From positions 625,001 through 689,000 of the forward strand of contig NC_017958.1 of the NCBI RefSeq assembly GCF_000264455.2: DNA of 64,000 nucleotides. Direction: 5' to 3'. Positions 8,719-17,790 of this stretch are shown in pieces. Source of the stretch: Tistrella mobilis KA081020-065 (GTDB taxonomy: Bacteria > Pseudomonadota > Alphaproteobacteria > Tistrellales > Tistrellaceae). The position numbers were made by a program, and so were the translations under genes. Within the stretch, counting starts at the first letter, position 1. The number at the start of each line of letters is the position of its first letter. Below the pieces are notes generated by a model, which did not search any database, had not been told where the DNA came from, and saw only the letters and a list, made by a program, of their open reading frames with translations.

Positions 8719-9216
8719 ATGAGCGCCCCCCACGATCATGATCACGGCCCAAATCACAGCTCTGGCGACGACTGGCGCCATACCGGCGTGCAGGTCATCG
8801 CCGGCGACCAGCTGGACCCGAACACCGCCCAGACGCCGGGCATGTCGCGCGCCACCGCCATCAACCATGCCCGCACCGGTGCCAACAAGATCTGGGCCGG
8901 CACCGTCACCATCCAGCCCGACGCCAAGACCGGCGCCCATCATCACGGCGCGCTGGAAAGCGTGATCTATGTCGTCCGCGGCCGCGCCCGCATGCGCTGG
9001 GGTGACCGGCTGCAGTTCACCGCCGAGGCGGGGCCCGGCGACTTCATCTATGTGCCGCCCTATGTGCCCCACCAGGAAATCAACGCCGCGGCCGACGAGC
9101 CGCTGGAATGCGTGCTCGTCCGCTCGGACCAGGAGCCGGTGGTGGTTAATCTCGACATCGAGCCGGTGGAAAAGCCGGAAGCGGTGAAGTGGATCGATCC
9201 CATCCACCGCAGCTGA
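8719..9216 (+). CDS. Cupin-domain protein
   Basis: A 165-residue single cupin barrel. Cupin motif 1 is visible as TGAHHHGALESVIYVVRGRARMRWGD (metal ligands HH and E), motif 2 as GPGDFIYVPPYVPHQEIN. The N-terminus is His-rich (PHDHDHGPNHSS), which could bind metal. Such small cupins include isomerases, dioxygenases and binding proteins; the sequence does not decide between them. It is 42 bases downstream of the DUF2254 gene and convergent with the SDR gene (15-base gap between stops). Confidence 0.85.
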   Translation: MSAPHDHDHGPNHSSGDDWRHTGVQVIAGDQLDPNTAQTPGMSRATAINHARTGANKIWAGTVTIQPDAKTGAHHHGALESVIYVVRGRARMRWGDRLQFTAEAGPGDFIYVPPYVPHQEINAAADEPLECVLVRSDQEPVVVNLDIEPVEKPEAVKWIDPIHRS

Positions 9217-9231
9217 ACCACCAAAGCCTGA

Positions 9232-9978
9232 TCAGACCGCCGACCAGCCGCCATCGACCAGATGGGCGCTGCCGGTGACGAAGCCGGCCTCGTCCGACAG
9301 CAGGAAGCAGGTGAGCGCCGCCACCTCTTCCGGCGTGCCCAGCCGGCCGATCGGATGCTGCCGGACCAGATGCCGGCGCGCTTCGGGCTCGACATGGGCG
9401 ATCAGCGGCGTGTCGATGAAGCCGGGGCAGACCGCGTTCACCCGCACGCCCTGCGCCGAATATTCGACCGCCGCCGTCTTGGTCAGCCCGATCACCCCAT
9501 GCTTGGCGGCGACATAGGCGGCGGAGCCGGCAAAACCGTTCAACCCCAGGATCGAGGCCATGTTGACGATGGCCCCGCCGCCGGCCGCCAGCATCGCCGG
9601 GATCTCGGCATGCATGGCATAGAAGACCCCGTTCAGGTTGACGTCGATCACCCGGCGCCAGCCGGCGATGCTGTAGGCGCCGACCGGTCCTTCGGCACCG
9701 CCGATGCCGGCATTGTTGACCGCCAGATGCAGGCCGCCGAAGCGGGTCACGACATCGGCGACCAGACCTGCCACCGCATCGGGATCGGCCACGTCGACCG
9801 CAAAGGCCGCCACCTCGACACCGGCATCGCGCAACTCCGCCGCCAGGGCTTCGGCCGCATCCGCCTTCAGGTCGGCAAGCGCGATCCGGGCACCGCCTGC
9901 ACCAAGCCGGCGCGCAATGGCGGCACCGATACCGGATCCGGCACCCGTAACGAGGGCGATACGGCCGTCGAAGGTCAT
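9232..9978 (-). CDS. SDR-family oxidoreductase
   Basis: A classical short-chain dehydrogenase/reductase of 248 residues. The cofactor motif TGAGSGIG lies at the N-terminus, NNAG in the middle, the catalytic Ser in NMASILG, and YVAAK gives the catalytic Tyr and Lys. The C-terminal VTGSAHLVDGGW is typical of the 3-oxoacyl-ACP-reductase/2,3-butanediol-dehydrogenase-like branch. An acidic residue after the second beta strand (LADLKAD) suggests NAD(H) preference. The substrate is unknown. It stands alone on the minus strand, convergent with the cupin gene. Confidence 0.92.
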   Translation of the reverse strand: MTFDGRIALVTGAGSGIGAAIARRLGAGGARIALADLKADAAEALAAELRDAGVEVAAFAVDVADPDAVAGLVADVVTRFGGLHLAVNNAGIGGAEGPVGAYSIAGWRRVIDVNLNGVFYAMHAEIPAMLAAGGGAIVNMASILGLNGFAGSAAYVAAKHGVIGLTKTAAVEYSAQGVRVNAVCPGFIDTPLIAHVEPEARRHLVRQHPIGRLGTPEEVAALTCFLLSDEAGFVTGSAHLVDGGWSAV

Positions 9979-10079
9979 GAGCGATCTCCTGAAGGGGCGG
10001 TTGGTCCGGAACCGGCCGGCGTGAACGGATCTTTCACCGCAGCCGTGACAGGCTTCGCTTGTTACGGTGTCTGTGCAGG

Positions 10080-10322
10080 ATGATGACCGTGGTGAAACAG
10101 GTCAACCCCGACGCGGAAGACCGACCTGGCGTCCAGGCGATGCGGCTGCGTTGCGACATCGCCCGGCTGCGGCCGGTCACCATCAGCATCGGGATCGCCC
10201 CCTGCCCGCCCGGTTCGGGCCGTGACGACATCGCTCGCGCGGAGCTGATCGCCCTGGCCGATCGGGCGCTTTATGCCGCCAAGGCCGCCGGCCGCAACCG
10301 GGTGGTGACCGCAAGGCGGTAG
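10080..10322 (+). pseudogene. Remnant of a diguanylate cyclase (GGDEF C-terminus)
   Basis: An 80-residue frame matching only the last third of a GGDEF domain: RPVTISIGIAP, then LIALADRALYAAKAAGRNRVV, which is the standard end of such domains. The catalytic GGDEF loop and everything before it are missing, so it cannot make c-di-GMP. The first 20-25 residues do not resemble the family. I read it as a decayed gene fragment; a small expressed protein is possible but unsupported. Confidence 0.6.
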
Positions 10323-10426
10323 CGGGCTTGATCGCGGACCACGGTCGCGGGACACTGCCCCGATAAACCCGGACGTCAGATGCCGGACCGGATATGTGAG
10401 GGGGAGGAGGCCGCCCGCGGCGGATC

Positions 10427-13400
10427 ATGGACAGCTGGCTCGTGCTCGCCCTGTCGCTGGGCTATCTCGCCGTCCTGTTCGCCATCGCCTGGCAGGGCGA
10501 TCGCGTGGCGGCGCGCCGCGGCGGCACGGCCGCACGTCGCGCGCCTCTGCTCTACGCCCTCAGCCTTGCGGTCTACTGCACCTCGTGGACCTTCTATGGC
10601 GCCATCGGCCGCGCGGCCACCGGCGGCTTCGATTTCCTGTCGATCTATGTCGGCCCGATCCTGATGATCGGTCTCGGCTGGCCGATCCTCGCCAAGATGG
10701 TGCGGGTGGCCAAGGCCGAGAACGTCGTGTCGATTTCCGATTTCATCTCGGCGCGCTACGGCAAAAGCCGGGTGCTGGCAGCGCTGGTCACCGCGATCGC
10801 GGTGGTCGTGGTGCTGCCCTATTTCGCCCTGCAGCTCAAGGCGATCACCATCAGTTTCGAGGCCCTGGCCGGAAACCCCTTCGCCGGCACGGTCATGCCC
10901 GACCTGCCCGGGCGGACCACCCTGCTGGTCACCGTGATCATGGCCGCCTTCGCCATTCTCTTCGGCGTGCGCACCATCCATGCCAACGAGCATCATCCGG
11001 GGTTGATGAGTGCGATTTCGGCCGAATCCCTGGTCAAGCTGGCCGCCGCCCTGATCGTCGGCGCCGCGATCACCGTGGTGGTGGCGGGCGGGCCGGTCTC
11101 TCTGGTCGGCACCGCGCTTGCCGACCCGGCACTCGCCCATATGCTGGAACCGCGGCTTGGTCTCAGCTGGTGGGCGATGACCCTGCTGTCGGGCTTCGCC
11201 ATCCTCTGCCTGCCGCGCCAGTTTCATGTCGCGGTGGTCGAGAACACCCATGTCGGCGACATCCGCACCGCGGCCTGGCTGTTCCCGGCCTATCTGATCG
11301 CGATCAACCTGTTCGTGGTGCCGGTCGCGATGGCGGGGCTGCTGCTCTTCGCCGGTGCCGATGTCAATGCCGACACCTTCCTGGTGACCGTGCCGCTGGC
11401 GATGGGAGAGCCCGGCCTCGCCCTGCTCGCCTTCATCGGCGGGTTGTCGGCCGCCACCGGCATGATCGTGGTCGGCGCGGTTGCGCTCAGTACCATGGTC
11501 TGCAACGATCTGATCGTGCCGGCGCTGATGGCACTGCGTCCCGGCTCCCGCCGGCTCAGGGACAACCCCACCCGCATGCTGCTTCTGGCCCGCCGGCTGG
11601 CGGTGATCGGCATCCTGGCGCTCGCCTATATCAACTACCTGCTGCTCGGCAGCACCTTCCCGCTGGTCACCTTCGGCCTGGTGTCTTTTGCCGGCGTCGC
11701 ACAATTCGCGCCGCCCCTGCTGCTCGGCCTGTTCTTCCGCCAGGTCACCAAGGCCGGCGCCATCGCCGGTCTGGTCGCAGGCTTCGCCGCCTGGGTCGCC
11801 ACCGTGCTGCTACCGTCCTTCGCCGAGGCCGGTGTGGTCGCCGGCAGCCTGCTGCACGATCTTCTGTTGCGGCCCGGCTGGATCAGCATCGACGACATCA
11901 CCAGCGTGCATGATCTGGACGTGCTCTCGGGCGGGGCGCTGGCCAGCCTGGCGCTCAATCTCGTGGTGCTGCTGGCGGTGTCGCGGTTCACCCGCCAGTC
12001 GGATCTGGAGGCGCGGCAGGCGGAACGTTTCGTCTCCATGCGCCACGAGCTGGGCGAACGGCGGGTGCACCCGCGCGGCGCGACCCTGGCCGATCTGCAC
12101 GAACTGGCCGCACGCTATGTCGGCCGCACGCGCGCCGATGCCGCCTTCGCCGACCTCGCCCAGGCCCGCAACCCTCATACCGACGGCTTCGACGCCGCAC
12201 CGCCGCTGCGCATCGACCAGGAAGCGGTGCAGGCGACCGAATGGCTGCTGGCCGGCGCCATCGGCTCGGCCTCGGCCCGGGTGGTGGTGGCCAGCCTGCT
12301 CGCCGACCGGCGTCTGTCGCGTTCCGACGCCCGCAGCATCATCGACGAGGCCTCGCGCGCGATCCTCGACCAGCACACCCTGCTGCGCTCGACGATCGAA
12401 AATGTCGGCAAGGGCATCTGCGCCTTCGACCGCGACTTCCGGATCCTGGTCTGGAACCGGCGCTTCCTCGACATGCTCGACGTCCCGGAAAGCCTGATCA
12501 CCGTCGGCACGCCCTTGTCCGACATTGTCGACCATCTCCATGCCCGTGGCGAATTCAGCCATGACCGCGAGATCGTCACCCTGCTGCGCCGGTACGATCC
12601 CGATCTGCGCGGCCGGCCCGACATGTATCAGCGCATCCGCCCCGACGGCACGGTGCTGGAGGTTACCTCCAACCCGCTGCCCGATGGCGGCTTCGTCGCC
12701 GTGTTCAACGATGTAACCGAACGCCATCGTGCCGCCGAAGCGCTGCGCGAAGCCAATGAGGGGCTGGAGCGCGGCATCGCCGAACGCACCGCCGATCTCG
12801 CCGACGCCAAGGCCGAGGCCGACCGCGCCAACCGTGCCAAGACCCGCCTGCTGGCGGCGGTCAGCCATGATCTGCTCCAGCCGCTGCACGCCGCCCGGCT
12901 GTTCATCTCCGCCGCCCGCGACCGCGGCAATGATCCGCTGGTCGGTCAGGCCGATGCAGCACTCCGCTCGGTCGAGCAGCTGTTAGGCGACCTGCTCGAC
13001 ATCACACGGCTCGATACCGGCGTGGTCAAGCCCAGCCGCGGCGCGGTGGTGGTCGACGAGGTGCTGCGGCCGCTGATCGGCGAAATGGTCGTGGTCGCCG
13101 CCCGCCACGGGCTGAAACTGGTTCACGTCCCCTGCTCGGTCACCGTCGAGACCGATGCCGTGCTGCTGCGCCGGATTTTGCAGAACCTGATCGGCAATGC
13201 GCTGCGCTATACCCGCAGCGGCCGGGTTCTGGTCGGCTGCCGGCAGCTGGGCGACCGGCTGCGGATCGAGGTCCACGACACCGGCCCCGGCATCCCGCCT
13301 GAAAAACAGGCCGAGATCTTCCAGGAATTCCGCCAGCTCGACGGCGGGCCGGGGGACCGCGACAAGGGGCTGGGGCTGGGCCTGTCGATCGTCGAGCGGC

Positions 13401-13924
13401 TGGCGGCGATCCTCGGCCACCGGGTCGGGCTGCGTTCCACCCCCGGCCGCGGCAGCTGTTTCTCGGTCGAGCTGCCGGTGAGCGAAAGCCGCGCCCTGGC
13501 GCGGCGCGTGGCACCAGAGACCCGCGGCGGCGGCTTCGACGGTACGCTGGTGCTGTGCATCGAAAACGAGCCCGCGATCGCGGAAGCCATGACCGCCCTG
13601 CTCGGCGGCTGGTCCTGCGAGGTGATCTGGGGCACAACTGCCGAAGCCGCCCTCTCGGCACTCGGCGATCGGCGCCCCGACATCGTGCTGACCGATTATC
13701 ACCTGGACCACGGCCTGAGCGGTCTCGACGTGCTCGCCGGCCTGCGCACCCGCTTTGGCGCAGACTTGCCCGCCGCCGTCATCACCGCCGACCGCAGCGA
13801 TGCCGTCCGGCGTGCGGCCGAGGCGGCCGACTGCCGCATCGCCTATAAGCCGCTGCGCCCGGGCGCACTCAGGGCGCTGATCGCGCATATGGTCGCGAAG
13901 GGAAGAAGCCGGGCCGCCGAATGA
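10427..13924 (+). CDS. crbS: CrbS-like SSS-transporter hybrid sensor kinase
   Basis: 1165 residues in the order: a sodium:solute symporter (SLC5) domain of about 13 helices (1-510), a linker, PAS (about 645-760), a coiled coil, HisKA with the atypical H-box AAVSHDLLQPLHAARLF, HATPase_c (NLIGNALRYTR, DTGPGIPP, GLGLGLSIVERL) and a C-terminal receiver (LCIENEP..., phospho-Asp in IVLTDYHLDHG). This layout is that of CrbS/MxtR, which with a LuxR-type partner controls acetate use (acs) in other proteobacteria. Here the LuxR regulator is convergent, 18 bases beyond the stop. Start: ATG with GGAGG about 20 bases upstream, which is weak. The family is firm; the acetate role is inferred from known homologues. 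Confidence 0.92.
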   Translation: MDSWLVLALSLGYLAVLFAIAWQGDRVAARRGGTAARRAPLLYALSLAVYCTSWTFYGAIGRAATGGFDFLSIYVGPILMIGLGWPILAKMVRVAKAENVVSISDFISARYGKSRVLAALVTAIAVVVVLPYFALQLKAITISFEALAGNPFAGTVMPDLPGRTTLLVTVIMAAFAILFGVRTIHANEHHPGLMSAISAESLVKLAAALIVGAAITVVVAGGPVSLVGTALADPALAHMLEPRLGLSWWAMTLLSGFAILCLPRQFHVAVVENTHVGDIRTAAWLFPAYLIAINLFVVPVAMAGLLLFAGADVNADTFLVTVPLAMGEPGLALLAFIGGLSAATGMIVVGAVALSTMVCNDLIVPALMALRPGSRRLRDNPTRMLLLARRLAVIGILALAYINYLLLGSTFPLVTFGLVSFAGVAQFAPPLLLGLFFRQVTKAGAIAGLVAGFAAWVATVLLPSFAEAGVVAGSLLHDLLLRPGWISIDDITSVHDLDVLSGGALASLALNLVVLLAVSRFTRQSDLEARQAERFVSMRHELGERRVHPRGATLADLHELAARYVGRTRADAAFADLAQARNPHTDGFDAAPPLRIDQEAVQATEWLLAGAIGSASARVVVASLLADRRLSRSDARSIIDEASRAILDQHTLLRSTIENVGKGICAFDRDFRILVWNRRFLDMLDVPESLITVGTPLSDIVDHLHARGEFSHDREIVTLLRRYDPDLRGRPDMYQRIRPDGTVLEVTSNPLPDGGFVAVFNDVTERHRAAEALREANEGLERGIAERTADLADAKAEADRANRAKTRLLAAVSHDLLQPLHAARLFISAARDRGNDPLVGQADAALRSVEQLLGDLLDITRLDTGVVKPSRGAVVVDEVLRPLIGEMVVVAARHGLKLVHVPCSVTVETDAVLLRRILQNLIGNALRYTRSGRVLVGCRQLGDRLRIEVHDTGPGIPPEKQAEIFQEFRQLDGGPGDRDKGLGLGLSIVERLAAILGHRVGLRSTPGRGSCFSVELPVSESRALARRVAPETRGGGFDGTLVLCIENEPAIAEAMTALLGGWSCEVIWGTTAEAALSALGDRRPDIVLTDYHLDHGLSGLDVLAGLRTRFGADLPAAVITADRSDAVRRAAEAADCRIAYKPLRPGALRALIAHMVAKGRSRAAE

Positions 13925-13942
13925 CCTCGGCTACGGGTGATG

Positions 13943-14596
13943 TCAGCTGCCCGCCGTCTCGACCTCGGTCGCATGCAGCGCCAGCCGGCCGGCCAGAATG
14001 GCGGCCTGGGTGCGGCTCACCACGCCCAGGCGACGCAGGATCACCGTGACATGGGCCTTCACCGTGGTTTCGACCACGCCCATTTCATAGGCGATCTGCT
14101 TGTTGAGCTTGCCTTCGGCAATGCCGGCCAGCACGCGCAGCTGCTGAGGGGTCAGGCCGGCGATGCGGTCGGCGACGTCGACATCCTCGGCCGTGTCGGC
14201 TTCGTCGGTGTCCGGCTGCCAGATCTGGCCCTCGATCACCGCCCGGATCGCGGCACCCAGCCGGTCGACTGGGGCCGATTTCGGCACGAAGCCCGAGGCG
14301 CCGTACTGCATCGCGCGGCGGATGGTGGCCGCATCCTCCATCGCAGAGACCACGATCACCGGGATGGCGGGATGTTCGTTGCGCAGCAGCATAAGCCCGA
14401 TCAGCCCGTTCATACCCGGCATGTGCAGGTCCAGAAGCACGCAGTCCACCGCGTCGTCATGGGCCAGCGCCGTCTCGACCGTCGAGAAATCCGAGGCTTG
14501 CATGGTCTCGCTACCGGGCAGGCTGTCGGCCACCGCCTGGCAGAGTGCCGCCCGCATCAGCGGATGATCGTCGGCGATCAGGATCCGATACGACAT
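13943..14596 (-). CDS. crbR: LuxR/NarL-type response regulator (CrbR-like)
   Basis: 217 residues: a receiver domain (ILIADDHPLMRAAL; phospho-acceptor Asp in CVLLDLHMPGMNG; Lys in VPKSAP) followed by a LuxR helix-turn-helix (LTPQQLRVLAGIAEGKLNKQIAYEMGV...KAHVTVILRRLGV). It is the natural partner of the convergent SSS-type sensor kinase. CrbR relatives activate acetyl-CoA synthetase genes; no such gene is in this window. The two stops are 18 bases apart. Confidence 0.93.
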   Translation of the reverse strand: MSYRILIADDHPLMRAALCQAVADSLPGSETMQASDFSTVETALAHDDAVDCVLLDLHMPGMNGLIGLMLLRNEHPAIPVIVVSAMEDAATIRRAMQYGASGFVPKSAPVDRLGAAIRAVIEGQIWQPDTDEADTAEDVDVADRIAGLTPQQLRVLAGIAEGKLNKQIAYEMGVVETTVKAHVTVILRRLGVVSRTQAAILAGRLALHATEVETAGS

Positions 14597-14706
14597 GTCC
14601 CGCCCTCCCCTCGGGTCCCGGGCATCCGGCTGCGTTGGCCGTACCCTTATGAGGCAGGATCATGCGCAAGTTTCTGTCCGACGCAAGGCCGGTCTGCATA
14701 TGAATT

Positions 14707-14734
14707 GAAACGGGCAGCCGAAGCTGCCCGTTTC
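14707..14734 (-). terminator. Hairpin terminator after the MHS transporter gene
   Basis: A perfect 12-bp stem (GAAACGGGCAGC/GCTGCCCGTTTC) closed on the minus strand by a TTCG tetraloop, 55 bases past the MHS gene stop. The T-run is short (TTTC then AATTC), so termination may be partial, but the stem is very stable. Confidence 0.75.
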
Positions 14735-14788
14735 ATGATACCCCATTCGCGGGTGCAGCACGCACCCTTGGGCTGTATGTTGCGCCGC

Positions 14789-16507
14789 TCAATCGTGCTG
14801 GTAGATGTCCACAGACTTCGTGTCCCGGACGAAGAGCACGCCGATCACCAGGGTCGCCGCCGCGATGACGATCGGGTACCAGAGGCCCGAATAGATGTCG
14901 CCGGTAGCCGCCACGATGGCGAAGCTGGTGGTGGGCAGGAAGCCGCCGAACCAGCCATTGCCGATGTGATAAGGCAGCGACATCGAGGTGTAGCGGATCC
15001 GGGTCGGGAACATCTCGACCAGCATCGCCGCGATCGGGCCATAGACCATGGTCACGTAGATGACCAGCACGGTCAGCAGCACGATCAGCATCACATGGTT
15101 GACCCGGGCCGGATCGGCCTTGGCGGGGTAGCCGGCCGCGGTCATGGCATCGCCAAGCGCCTTGTTGAAGGCGGCGCCGGCGGACTGCGGGTCGACCGGG
15201 GCGGCGTGGCTGCCGCCACCATGCAGGTTGACCTCGGTCTTCCCCGTGGCGCCCGATGCATCGTAGCTGTCGATCACCACATCGCCGACGCGGACCTGGG
15301 CGATGGTGCCGGCGGGGGCGGCCTCGTTGCTATAGGGCGCGCCCTTCTTCACCAGGGCCGACTTGGCGATGTCGCAGCTGCTGGTGAATTTGGACGTGCC
15401 GACCGGGTTGAACTGGAAGCTGCAGCTCTCCGGATCGGCATAGACCACGATCGGCGCGCTGGCCACGGCCTGTTCCAGCGCCGGATTGCCGTAATGGGTC
15501 AGGCCCTTGAAGATCGGGAAATAGGTCACAATCGCCAGCGCCAGGCCGACCATGATGATCGGCTTGCGGCCGATGCGGTCCGACAGGCTGCCGAAGATCA
15601 CGAAGAAGGGGGTGCCCAGCAGCAGGGCGGCGGCGATCATCAGGTTGGCGTCCTGGGGATCGATCTTCAGGGTCTGCTGCAGGAAGAACAGGGCATAGAA
15701 CTGGCCGGTGTACCAGACCACCGCCTGACCGGCGACCAGGCCGAACAGCGCCAGCAGGACGATCTTGAGGTTCTTCCAGTTGCCGAAAGCCTCGGTCAGC
15801 GGCGCCTTCGAATGCTTGCCCTCTTCCTTCATCTTCTGGAAGACCGGGCTTTCGTTCAGCATCATCCGGATCCAGACCGACACGCCGAGCAGCACGATCG
15901 AGATCACGAAGGGAATGCGCCAGCCCCAGCTTTCGAAGGCCTCGGCCGACATCGACAGGCGGCAGCCCAGGATGACCAGCAGCGACAGGAACAGGCCCAG
16001 CGTCGCCGTGGTCTGGATCCAGGCGGTATAGGCACCGCGGCGGCCGTTGGGGGCATGTTCCGCGACATAGGTCGCGGCCCCGCCGTATTCGCCGCCCAGC
16101 GCCAGACCCTGCAGCAGGCGCAGGATGATCAGGATCACCGGTGCTGCCATGCCGATCGTGGCATAGTTCGGCAGGATGCCCACGATGAAGGTCGAGGCAC
16201 CCATGATCAGGATGGTGACGAGGAAGGTGTATTTGCGGCCGATCAGGTCACCCAGGCGGCCGAAGACCAGCGCACCGAAGGGACGCACGGCGAAGCCGGC
16301 GGCGAAGGCGAGCAGCGCGAAGATGTAGGCCGCCGTCTCGTTCACGCCCGAAAAGAACTGTTTGGCGATGATCGCGGCGAGCGAGCCATAGAGATAGAAA
16401 TCGTACCACTCAAACACGGTTCCCAGCGAGGAGGCGAAGATAACCTTCTTCTCCTTGCTGGTCATGGGTGCGGCCTTGCCCGTATCCGCCATGGATATGT
16501 TGGCCAT
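14789..16507 (-). CDS. MFS transporter, MHS (metabolite:H+ symporter) family
   Basis: A 572-residue inner-membrane proton symporter. The opening KVIFASSLGTVFEWYDFYLYG is the MHS hallmark; the loop between helices 2 and 3 shows RPFGALVFGRLGDLIGRKYTF, and the central repeat FGSLSDRIGRKPI. A region of about 115 residues with two Cys (about 355-468) is inserted between helices in the second half and is probably periplasmic; this size is unusual for ShiA/ProP but occurs in some MHS proteins. The start MANISM at 16507 is set by a strong GGGAGGA ribosome site. Likely substrates are organic acids or osmolytes; not resolvable here. Confidence 0.92.
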   Translation of the reverse strand: MANISMADTGKAAPMTSKEKKVIFASSLGTVFEWYDFYLYGSLAAIIAKQFFSGVNETAAYIFALLAFAAGFAVRPFGALVFGRLGDLIGRKYTFLVTILIMGASTFIVGILPNYATIGMAAPVILIILRLLQGLALGGEYGGAATYVAEHAPNGRRGAYTAWIQTTATLGLFLSLLVILGCRLSMSAEAFESWGWRIPFVISIVLLGVSVWIRMMLNESPVFQKMKEEGKHSKAPLTEAFGNWKNLKIVLLALFGLVAGQAVVWYTGQFYALFFLQQTLKIDPQDANLMIAAALLLGTPFFVIFGSLSDRIGRKPIIMVGLALAIVTYFPIFKGLTHYGNPALEQAVASAPIVVYADPESCSFQFNPVGTSKFTSSCDIAKSALVKKGAPYSNEAAPAGTIAQVRVGDVVIDSYDASGATGKTEVNLHGGGSHAAPVDPQSAGAAFNKALGDAMTAAGYPAKADPARVNHVMLIVLLTVLVIYVTMVYGPIAAMLVEMFPTRIRYTSMSLPYHIGNGWFGGFLPTTSFAIVAATGDIYSGLWYPIVIAAATLVIGVLFVRDTKSVDIYQHD

Positions 16508-16816
16508 GTATCCTCCCTGCAACGTGGCGTTGCTCAGACGTTTTCTGCGTTGGAAGACGCTGCCTGACGCCGATCCTGAAGCAGGGCCGTTCCCGCGGAC
16601 CCGGATGCTTCGATCTTCCCCATCGCCCGTCAGGCCGGTCGATGATGGAACGATGCGCCGCGCGGCCGAAGGACGCAGCCCCGACCTTGGTCGGGGTGAG
16701 ATCTGATACAGGGCATTGAAATGAAAGAAGAATTTTTGTGCGCCGCAACATATCGTCGCACCGCAGCGCACAAGCTGCCTGCCTGAGCATTCACCCGGCG
16801 ATTGTGTCACGCCCGC
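16508..16816. other. 309-bp gap upstream of the MHS gene
   Basis: No gene seen. It holds the quasi-palindrome CCCCGACC-TT-GGTCGGGG (16679-16696), a candidate operator or leader hairpin for the MHS gene. It also has an 8-bp inverted repeat TTGTGCGC/GCGCACAA (16736-16743 and 16766-16773) followed on the minus strand by a T-rich stretch, which could terminate the hydrolase transcript. Confidence 0.45.
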
Positions 16817-17770
16817 TCAGGCGCCGGCATCGATCCAGTCGACCAGAAGCCCGGCAAGTGTGTCGGAATTGTCGTCCATCATCGGCATGTGCGAATTGCC
16901 GCGGATGCCCATGGCCGGCAGATCCATCAGGGTTGCCGCAACTCCGGCCGCCCTCAGCTGATCCACATGGCTGCGGGTGGTGGCGGCCAGATCCGCCCAG
17001 AACGGCGTCTCCTCGACGAAATCGCCCAGCATCAGCAGGCGCCGCTGCGGTCGGCCATCGGGGCCCAGGGGCGACCAGCCCTCGGGCAGGGCCGGCATGC
17101 CTGACGGTTCGATGCCGATACAGCCGCGGACGAGGTCGGGGCGCGCGGTCGCGGCGGCATGGGTGAACCAGCCGCCCTGGCTGTGCCCGACCAGGATGCA
17201 GGGGCCGACGGTTTCGATCACCGCGATCAACGCCGCCAGCGCCTGGGGCGCCGTCGACAGCCAGCGCGGCACATGGTTGCGGCAGAGGTCGTCGAAACCT
17301 GCCAGCGGGAAGCGTTGCCCCGGAAAGGGGCGGCGCGCCGCCATATCCGCAGCAGCGCCCAGCCGATAGAGCGTCCAGGCCTGTTCATCGGTGCGCATGA
17401 TCGCACGGCCGGCCCAGTGCCCCTCCACCGCACACCACCCGGCGCGGCCGCGCTCCACCCCGTCAACGACATGGGTGGTGAACCCGGCCTGAACGAAACG
17501 GGTCAGCCAGCCGGGCCGGCCATCGGGTGTCGTCTCCCACATCGATCCGGTCAGCGCACCGCCATGAACCAGCACCAGCGGCAGCGCGCCCGGCCGGGCG
17601 TTGCGCGGCACGAAACTCTGGACATAGGCCTGATCGGCGAAGACCGCGCCATTGGGATCATGGATGAAATCCGGGGTATCGGCCGAGAAATTGATCCGCT
17701 CGGGTGCTGCATCCCGGGTGACGACCCGCCCGCCGCCGCAGCGAAAGCTGCGGAAGCAGGCGAGATCCAT
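16817..17770 (-). CDS. Alpha/beta hydrolase (esterase-like)
   Basis: 317 residues. An oxyanion-hole strand (LPLVLVHGGALTG) precedes a long insert with many aromatic residues, then the nucleophile elbow GHSQGG (Ser) and a C-terminal GNSHMPMMDDNS with the likely catalytic His. It belongs to the broad Abhydrolase_6 group; the natural ester or lactone is unknown. The frame continues upstream antisense-free into the neighbouring gene, but homology-like sequence begins near MDLACFRS (start 17770), 20 bases after the stop of the substrate-binding-protein gene, so the two are probably co-transcribed. Confidence 0.83.
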   Translation of the reverse strand: MDLACFRSFRCGGGRVVTRDAAPERINFSADTPDFIHDPNGAVFADQAYVQSFVPRNARPGALPLVLVHGGALTGSMWETTPDGRPGWLTRFVQAGFTTHVVDGVERGRAGWCAVEGHWAGRAIMRTDEQAWTLYRLGAAADMAARRPFPGQRFPLAGFDDLCRNHVPRWLSTAPQALAALIAVIETVGPCILVGHSQGGWFTHAAATARPDLVRGCIGIEPSGMPALPEGWSPLGPDGRPQRRLLMLGDFVEETPFWADLAATTRSHVDQLRAAGVAATLMDLPAMGIRGNSHMPMMDDNSDTLAGLLVDWIDAGA

Positions 17771-17790
17771 CTCGTGGCCTCGGGCCTCGG

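Noticed and set aside
13937-16567. 876-codon plus-strand frame opposite the response regulator and MHS transporter
   Set aside because: No recognisable domain; both minus-strand genes are well supported.
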